Source of the DNA: Candidatus Halobonum tyrrellensis G22
GTDB taxonomy: Archaea > Halobacteriota > Halobacteria > Halobacteriales > Haloferacaceae
DNA length: 64,000 nt
Direction of reading: 5' to 3'
Assembly (NCBI RefSeq): GCF_000495475.1
Contig: NZ_ASGZ01000026.1
Coordinates: 1-64,000, forward strand
Shown: positions 59,992 to 64,000 of the stretch, piece by piece
Numbering within the stretch: position 1 is the stretch's first letter
Layout: each line of letters starts with the position of its first letter
Notes under the pieces: model-generated
What the model was told of the DNA's origin: nothing
Databases searched by the model: none
What the model saw: only the letters and a program-made list of their open reading frames with translations
Position numbers and translations under genes: made by a program

Positions 59992-60780
59992 GTGAGCGAC
60001 TCCTCTCACCTCCGAGTGATGTCGTACAACGTGCGCGCGGCCGGCCTCGACGAGGGCGTCGACGCGTGGGTGAACCGCCGCGCGACCGTCACGGGGGCGG
60101 TCCGGCTCCACCGACCCGCGACCGTCGGTCTCCAGGAGGTCGTCCCCGAGCAGTACGACGACGTCCGCGAGGCGCTGCCGGCGTACGAGTGGGTCGGCGA
60201 GGGCCGGCAGGGATCGGAGTCGAACGAGGCGACGCCGGTCGGCTACCGCGCCGACCGGTTCGACCTCGCGGACAGCGGGACGTTCTGGCTGTCGGAGACG
60301 CCCGACCAGCCGGGGAAGGGCTGGGACGCCGACTGCCCCCGGGTCGCCACCTGGGTCCACCTCGAGGACCGCGAGACGGGCGAACGACTGATCCACGTCA
60401 ACACCCACCTCGACCACCAGGGGGCGGAGGCGCGCCGGGAGAGCGCGGCGCTGTTGCGCGACCGGTTCGCCGACCGGGACGCCTCGCTGGTGTTCACGGG
60501 TGATTTCAACTGCATGGCGGACTCGGAGCCGCTCGAACTCCTCACGGCCGAAGAGTCGCCGCTGGTCCACGCCGTCGACGTCTGCGAGACGACCCACCAC
60601 GGCCCGGAGACGACGTTCACCAGTTTCGACTCGCTGGTCTCCGCCGGCCGCATCGACCACGTGTTCGTCGACGACGACGTGCGCGTCACCGGCCACGCCA
60701 CGGCGACCGACATGCGGCCCGACGGGCGGTTCCCCTCCGACCACCTGCCGCTGGTGGTCGACCTCGAACTCGGCGACTGA
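59992..60780 (+). CDS. Endonuclease/exonuclease/phosphatase family hydrolase
   Basis: The 262-residue enzyme has the DNase I-like catalytic set: Asn in RVMSYNVRAAG, Glu in TVGLQEVVPEQ, His in IHVNTHLDHQGAEARRESA, Asp/Asn in LVFTGDFNCMADSEPL and the final SDH in GRFPSDHLPLVVDL. The family cuts phosphodiesters of nucleic acids, phosphoinositides or sphingolipids. The short form without other domains, its position as last gene of an ABC importer operon (one base after the ATPase stop, GTG start), and the divergent phosphodiesterase suggest action on an imported organophosphate, not DNA. No signal peptide is seen, so it is cytoplasmic. Confidence 0.88.
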   Translation: MSDSSHLRVMSYNVRAAGLDEGVDAWVNRRATVTGAVRLHRPATVGLQEVVPEQYDDVREALPAYEWVGEGRQGSESNEATPVGYRADRFDLADSGTFWLSETPDQPGKGWDADCPRVATWVHLEDRETGERLIHVNTHLDHQGAEARRESAALLRDRFADRDASLVFTGDFNCMADSEPLELLTAEESPLVHAVDVCETTHHGPETTFTSFDSLVSAGRIDHVFVDDDVRVTGHATATDMRPDGRFPSDHLPLVVDLELGD

Positions 60781-60860
60781 GGCGGGCGGCGCGACGGCGG
60801 GCGTCGCCGCGCCCCGGCGACCCCCACAAACGACTTTTCCACCCCCCGCGTACGGCCGGT

Positions 60861-61445
60861 ATGTACGTCCGCGACGCCAAGAACCGCGACGAGGTCTGGC
60901 TGCTCGACCGAATCGAGGAGATGGGGCTCGACGAGGCGTCGTTCCGGTCGCGCGACTACGTCATCGCGGTCGACGAGGAGACGAACGAGCGGGCGGGGTT
61001 CGGGCGCGTGCGGGTGCACAAGCCCGACGACGCCGACGAGTTCTGCGAGTTGACGAGCATCGGCGTCGTCGGGGCGTGGCGCGGGCAGGGCGTCGGCGCG
61101 CACGTCGTCGAACGGCTGGTGACCGAGGCGGGCGACGACGGCTTCGAGTCGGTGTACTGCTTCACCGACCTCCCGACGTACCTCGCGCAGTTCGGCTTCG
61201 AACGGGTCGACGCCGACGACCTGTCCGTCCCCGTGCGCGAGCGGTTCGAGGCGGTCGGCGGCGACGACGACGCGACCGTGCCGCTCCGGGTCGCCGTCGA
61301 GGGGTTCGAGATGCCGACCCGGCTGCGCGAGCGGTTCAAGACCGCCGCCCCCGCGGGCGACGGCGAGGGCGGGATAGAGGAGTCGGCCGAGGACTTCGGT
61401 ATCGACCCCGACGAGGCCACCTACAAGTACGACACCGGGCGGTAG
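60861..61445 (+). CDS. GNAT family N-acetyltransferase
   Basis: The 194-residue protein is a GNAT acetyltransferase: MYVRDAKNRDEVWLLDRIEE, ELTSIGVVGAWRGQGVGAHV (acetyl-CoA pyrophosphate loop, RGQGVG), ERLVTEAGDDGFESVYCFTD and LAQFGFERVDADDL. It looks most like the N-acetylglutamate synthase-type subgroup (YLAQFGF), but the acceptor amine is unknown. The last 30 residues are acidic. A CTTTTCC element lies about 27 bp upstream of the ATG. Confidence 0.82.
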   Translation: MYVRDAKNRDEVWLLDRIEEMGLDEASFRSRDYVIAVDEETNERAGFGRVRVHKPDDADEFCELTSIGVVGAWRGQGVGAHVVERLVTEAGDDGFESVYCFTDLPTYLAQFGFERVDADDLSVPVRERFEAVGGDDDATVPLRVAVEGFEMPTRLRERFKTAAPAGDGEGGIEESAEDFGIDPDEATYKYDTGR

Positions 61446-61518
61446 TCGCGGACGCCGCGTGCCGGCGGTCGAACGGCGTCCGCCCCGGCCGTGCGGTTCG
61501 CGGGGACCGCACCCGGCG

Positions 61519-61737
61519 CTACGTCCGGTCGTCGAGGAAGTCGGTCGCGAACACGATGTACGACAGCGCCGAACAGAACAGGATGGGCGGGAGGATCATG
61601 AACCCCCACAGCGGGTCGATCCCCCAGAACAGCAGCAGGACCACGTCGGCGAGACCGACGAACAGGAACGGGAGCGTCGACAGCACGCCGCGTTTGCGGT
61701 TCCACGTGCGCGCCGTGTCGGTGACGTCCGCGGCCAT
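61519..61737 (-). CDS. Small two-helix membrane protein, unknown function
   Basis: The 72-residue product has an N-terminal polar stretch (MAADVTDTARTWNRKRGVLS), then two hydrophobic segments (LPFLFVGLADVVLLLFWGID and FMILPPILFCSALSYIVFAT) and a short acidic end (DFLDDRT). The ATG at 61737 is chosen because the upstream frame is basic noise. It sits tail to tail with the GNAT gene and has no recognised family. Confidence 0.65.
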   Translation of the reverse strand: MAADVTDTARTWNRKRGVLSTLPFLFVGLADVVLLLFWGIDPLWGFMILPPILFCSALSYIVFATDFLDDRT

Positions 61738-61826
61738 GGTCGGCTCTCGGTCCCGCGGGCACAAAAGCCACGCGTTAGTCGGTCGGGCGCACCCGGTCCG
61801 GCGCACACCGCCCTCTCGTCCCGGCG

Positions 61827-62180
61827 CTACGTGCGCTCGCGACCGGCGTCGTCGAACCGTGAGGCGACCGTCACCAACCCGAACAGGAGCGCGAGCACCG
61901 CCACCGAGAGGACCACGCCGTACAGCGCGACCCCGGTGGGCGTGCCCGGGATCGTCACCACGCCGAACACGGTGACGGCGTCGACGCCGTTGTTCGCCGC
62001 GACCACGTAGCCCGCGACGGCCACGAACGCGACGACGGTGACCGCCGCGCCCGCGAGGTAGCGCCGGCCCGACCCGCTCGCCTCCACGTCGCGGTCAGTC
62101 CGGGCCGCGCCGCCGCCCTCGTCGTTCCTCCCGGCGTCGCTCGGGCCGCTCGGCTCGTTCGGGTCGCTCGGATCGCTCAC
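61827..62180 (-). CDS. Small two-helix membrane protein with acidic N-terminus
   Basis: The 117-residue product from a GTG at 62180 has a 45-residue polar N-terminus (VSDPSDPNEPSGPSDAGRND) and two membrane segments (YLAGAAVTVVAFVAVAGYVV and ALYGVVLSVAVLALLFGLVT). The linker VDAVTVFGVVTIPGTPTGVA looks conserved-like. I recall similar haloarchaeal proteins of unknown function but cannot name a family safely. It diverges from the cytidine deaminase gene. Confidence 0.65.
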   Translation of the reverse strand: MSDPSDPNEPSGPSDAGRNDEGGGAARTDRDVEASGSGRRYLAGAAVTVVAFVAVAGYVVAANNGVDAVTVFGVVTIPGTPTGVALYGVVLSVAVLALLFGLVTVASRFDDAGRERT

Positions 62181-62317
62181 GCTCGGCGTTGTGGGTCGAC
62201 GGGCATGGCTCTGTCGAGTCTCCCGGGGCGGCGTCCGCCGCCTCCGGGGTCGGAACCCCGCCCGGCGGTTCACGAATCCGGGGACGGACGGACCCGGGAC
62301 GACCGCCCACACTGGAG

Positions 62318-62324
62318 ACTTATG
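62318..62324 (+). promoter_or_regulatory. TATA element of the cytidine deaminase gene
   Basis: ACTTATG is centred about 28 bp before the ATG at 62349, supporting that start and a leaderless transcript. Confidence 0.55.
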
Positions 62325-62348
62325 TGCCGGCCCGCGGTGGGTGGGGGT

Positions 62349-62801
62349 ATGCCGACCACGCCCGACGCCGACCCCGCGGACGACCCGCTGGTGTCGGCCG
62401 CCCGCGACGCGCTCTCGGAGGCGTACGTCCCCTACTCGGAGTACCCGGTCGGGGCGGCGCTCGAAACCGAAGACGGGAGCGTCTTCACCGGCTGTAACGT
62501 CGAGAACGCCAACTACTCCAACTCGCTGCACGCCGAGGAGGTGGCCGTCGGGAAGGCGGTGTCGGCGGGTCACGACGAGTTCGCCCGCCTCGCGGTGACG
62601 TCCGAGGCGCGCGACGGCGTCACGCCCTGCGGGATGTGTCGACAGACGCTCGCGGAGTTCGGCGACGACGACATGCCCGTGGTGTGTGACGGCGAGACGG
62701 GTCTCGTGGCGTACACGCTGGGCGAACTCCTCCCGAACACCATCGGACTCGACACGCTGGAGGACGCCGCCGCGAAGCGCCGGGACGCCGGCGCGGAGTA
62801 G
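62349..62801 (+). CDS. cdd: Cytidine deaminase
   Basis: The 150-residue enzyme deaminates cytidine and deoxycytidine for pyrimidine salvage. Zinc ligands are the Cys in TGCNVENANYSNSLHAEEVA with catalytic Glu, and the PCGMCRQTLAEFG pair. YVPYSEYPVGAALETEDGSV is the conserved start. A Pro/Asp-rich N-terminal tail of about 12 residues precedes it. The ATG at 62349 is supported by a TATA element 28 bp upstream. Confidence 0.95.
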   Translation: MPTTPDADPADDPLVSAARDALSEAYVPYSEYPVGAALETEDGSVFTGCNVENANYSNSLHAEEVAVGKAVSAGHDEFARLAVTSEARDGVTPCGMCRQTLAEFGDDDMPVVCDGETGLVAYTLGELLPNTIGLDTLEDAAAKRRDAGAE

Positions 62802-62870
62802 CCCGGCCGCCCCTCGGCCGTCCGGTTTCGGTGCGGTTTCGCCGCCGGGTCGTCCCGCGTCGGGTTCGGC

Positions 62871-63500
62871 TCAGAGCCGCCGCGCGCCCGCGAGGTACGC
62901 GGGGTTCGACGAGTAGCGCCGCTCGAACACCGTCTCGACCACGAACGACAGTTCCCACCCGGTCTCGGCGCGGAACAGGTCGCGCAGTTCCGCCCGCGAC
63001 AGCGACGCGCCGTGCGACCACGCGCCGTCCGGGCGGGCGTCACACAGCAGGTAGTAGTAGCCGCCGGGTTCGAGCACCTCCCGTATCTCGCGGAGCGCGC
63101 GCCGCTGTTCGTCCGGGCCGAGACAGTGGAGCATCGCGGAGTCGACGACGGTGTCGGCGCGCACCCCCACCTCCGAGAGCCGGAGCGCGTCCCAGACGAG
63201 GAACGAGGCGTCGGCCCGCCGCCACCGCGCCTTCGCGCGGGCGCGGGCGACGGCGCTCGGGGCGACGTCGACTCCCAGCACTTCGTGACCCCGCCCCGCG
63301 AGGAACAGCGACAGTTCGCCCGTCCCGCAGCCCACCTCCAGCACCCGGCCGCGGACCAACCCCGCCTCCGCGAGGTGGACGAACGCCCGCTGTGGGTGGC
63401 CGACGTCCCAGTTCGGCGGCGCCCCCCGGTAGGCGGCGTCGAAGCCGTAGGCGGCGGCGGGGTTCGTCACGTCGAGCCCGGGGTCCGGGGGCGCGCTCAT
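62871..63500 (-). CDS. Class I SAM-dependent methyltransferase
   Basis: The 209-residue protein is a small class I methyltransferase: motif I in GRVLEVGCGTGELSLFLAGR, HEVLGVDVAPSAVARARAKA, and ADTVVDSAMLHCLGPDEQRR, then EIREVLEPGGYYYLLCDARP. The thiopurine/tellurite-resistance-like architecture (SxxxHCL after strand 4) suggests small-molecule methylation. The ATG at 63500 (MSAPPDPGLDVTNPAAAYGF) is chosen because a CCTTTTCC element lies about 27 bp upstream; the longer frame overlaps the divergent stress protein gene. Confidence 0.88.
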   Translation of the reverse strand: MSAPPDPGLDVTNPAAAYGFDAAYRGAPPNWDVGHPQRAFVHLAEAGLVRGRVLEVGCGTGELSLFLAGRGHEVLGVDVAPSAVARARAKARWRRADASFLVWDALRLSEVGVRADTVVDSAMLHCLGPDEQRRALREIREVLEPGGYYYLLCDARPDGAWSHGASLSRAELRDLFRAETGWELSFVVETVFERRYSSNPAYLAGARRL

Positions 63501-63539
63501 CGTCGGTGGCTCGGCGGCCACCGTGGAAAAGGCTCGTAC

Positions 63540-63563
63540 TCCCCGGCACGCGCGTGCCGGGGA
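63540..63563. promoter_or_regulatory. 24-bp perfect palindrome upstream of a universal stress gene
   Basis: CCCCGGCACG-CG-CGTGCCGGGG, with a flanking T/A pair, is a perfect 24-bp palindrome located 35-58 bp upstream of the ATG at 63598 and 40-63 bp upstream of the divergent methyltransferase start. It may be a regulatory site for either gene. Confidence 0.5.
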
Positions 63564-63597
63564 TAGGACTACAGGTTCGTGGATGATAGTTCGTGAT

Positions 63598-64000
63598 ATG
63601 TATCGGATCCTGATGCCGATCGACGACGACGAACAACGCGTCGAGGCGCAGGCCGAGGTCGTCTCGGAGCTACTGGAGGTCGCCGACGGGATCGAGGTGG
63701 TCCTCCTACACGTGTTCGACGACGAGGACCGGGCCGACGGGACGGCGCCGTCGCAACTCGCGACGGGGCGGAAGGCGAGGAACCGACTCACGGAGGCCGG
63801 GGCGGCGGTCGTCGAGCGGAGCGAGGCGGGGAACCCGGCCGAGGAGATCGTCCGGGCCGCCCGCGCGACGGGCGCGAACCAGATCGTCCTCGGCGGTCGC
63901 AAGCGCTCGTCGCTCGGGGCGGTCGTGTTCGGGAGCGTGAGCCAGGCGGTCGTCCGGGAGGCGACCGCCCCGGCGACGGTCGCGGGGTCGGTCGAGAACC
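63598..64000 (+). CDS. Universal stress protein family, cut by window edge
   Basis: The frame from the ATG at 63598 runs to the window end without a stop, so the C-terminus is missing by a few residues. It reads MYRILMPIDDDEQRVEAQAE, VVLLHVFDDEDRADGTAPSQ and the nucleotide-binding loop NQIVLGGRKRSSLGAVVFGS, a UspA pattern (LGGRK then G-S). It diverges from the methyltransferase gene, with a 24-bp palindrome between them. Confidence 0.82.
   Translation, partial: MYRILMPIDDDEQRVEAQAEVVSELLEVADGIEVVLLHVFDDEDRADGTAPSQLATGRKARNRLTEAGAAVVERSEAGNPAEEIVRAARATGANQIVLGGRKRSSLGAVVFGSVSQAVVREATAPATVAGSVEN

Overview
The window is a stretch of haloarchaeal chromosome (class Halobacteria). The evidence is very high GC with strong third-position GC, proteins rich in Asp/Glu, many genes that start at or within a few bases of the transcript with an AT-rich TATA element about 27 bp upstream of the start codon, frequent GTG starts, Tat-type (RR) signals on most exported proteins, and family markers typical of the group (HalOD1 output domain, archaeal GHMP shikimate kinase, ferredoxin-dependent 2-oxoacid oxidoreductase with a fused gamma-alpha subunit). 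A genus cannot be named safely; a member of the Haloferacales is a guess.

Layout. 0-5.6 kb: Lrp-type regulator, 2-oxoacid:ferredoxin oxidoreductase porBA, then a divergent secreted PKD-repeat protein. 5.6-20.8 kb: housekeeping and signalling genes: chorismate synthase, a membrane methyltransferase, a cytochrome P450, a large PAS/GAF histidine kinase, an Fe-ADH-like dehydrogenase with altered metal ligands, EPSP synthase, a HalOD1 protein, an M24 peptidase, prephenate dehydrogenase overlapping an Rsm22-type methyltransferase, small acidic proteins and a PAP2-like membrane protein. 20.8-24 kb: a ZIP-like metal transporter followed by a cation diffusion facilitator that has lost its first membrane segments, and a beta-carbonic anhydrase. 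24-29 kb: an island of visibly lower GC and different codon use, holding an M14-type deacylase, a decayed NicO-like transporter fragment, an unplaced membrane protein, a Tat-exported protein of unknown function, a frameshifted tyrosine integrase remnant and a CopG-like/PIN toxin-antitoxin pair. 29-35 kb: chorismate mutase plus shikimate kinase, small haloarchaeal conserved proteins, a zinc-finger microprotein, an HtrA-type lipoprotein protease and a thioesterase. 35-42 kb: a branched-chain-amino-acid-type ABC transporter (livJ facing livHMGF) with an acetamidase/formamidase directly upstream of livH, which suggests uptake and hydrolysis of a short amide. 42-52 kb: bifunctional nuclease family protein, a TraB protein with a membrane insertion coupled to an M50 protease, an aldehyde dehydrogenase coupled to a TPP enzyme, purM, a Tat-exported ferritin-like protein, a cupin and an N-terminal-only AMP-binding protein. 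52-64 kb: acyl/acetyl-CoA synthetase, glycerophosphodiesterase diverging from a carbohydrate/glycerophosphodiester-type ABC operon that ends in an exo/endonuclease-phosphatase family hydrolase, then a GNAT protein, small membrane proteins, cytidine deaminase, a methyltransferase and a truncated universal stress protein at the right edge.

Five steps of the aromatic amino-acid pathway (aroC, aroA, tyrA, chorismate mutase, shikimate kinase) lie within 25 kb but in four separate transcription units. No rRNA, tRNA, CRISPR array or intact insertion sequence was seen. The least explained parts are the low-GC island, the Fe-ADH-like protein lacking canonical metal ligands, the TraB-M50 pair, the palindrome clusters upstream of the ABC operon and the 43-residue gene, and a degenerate 8-nt tandem repeat before the AMP-binding fragment.
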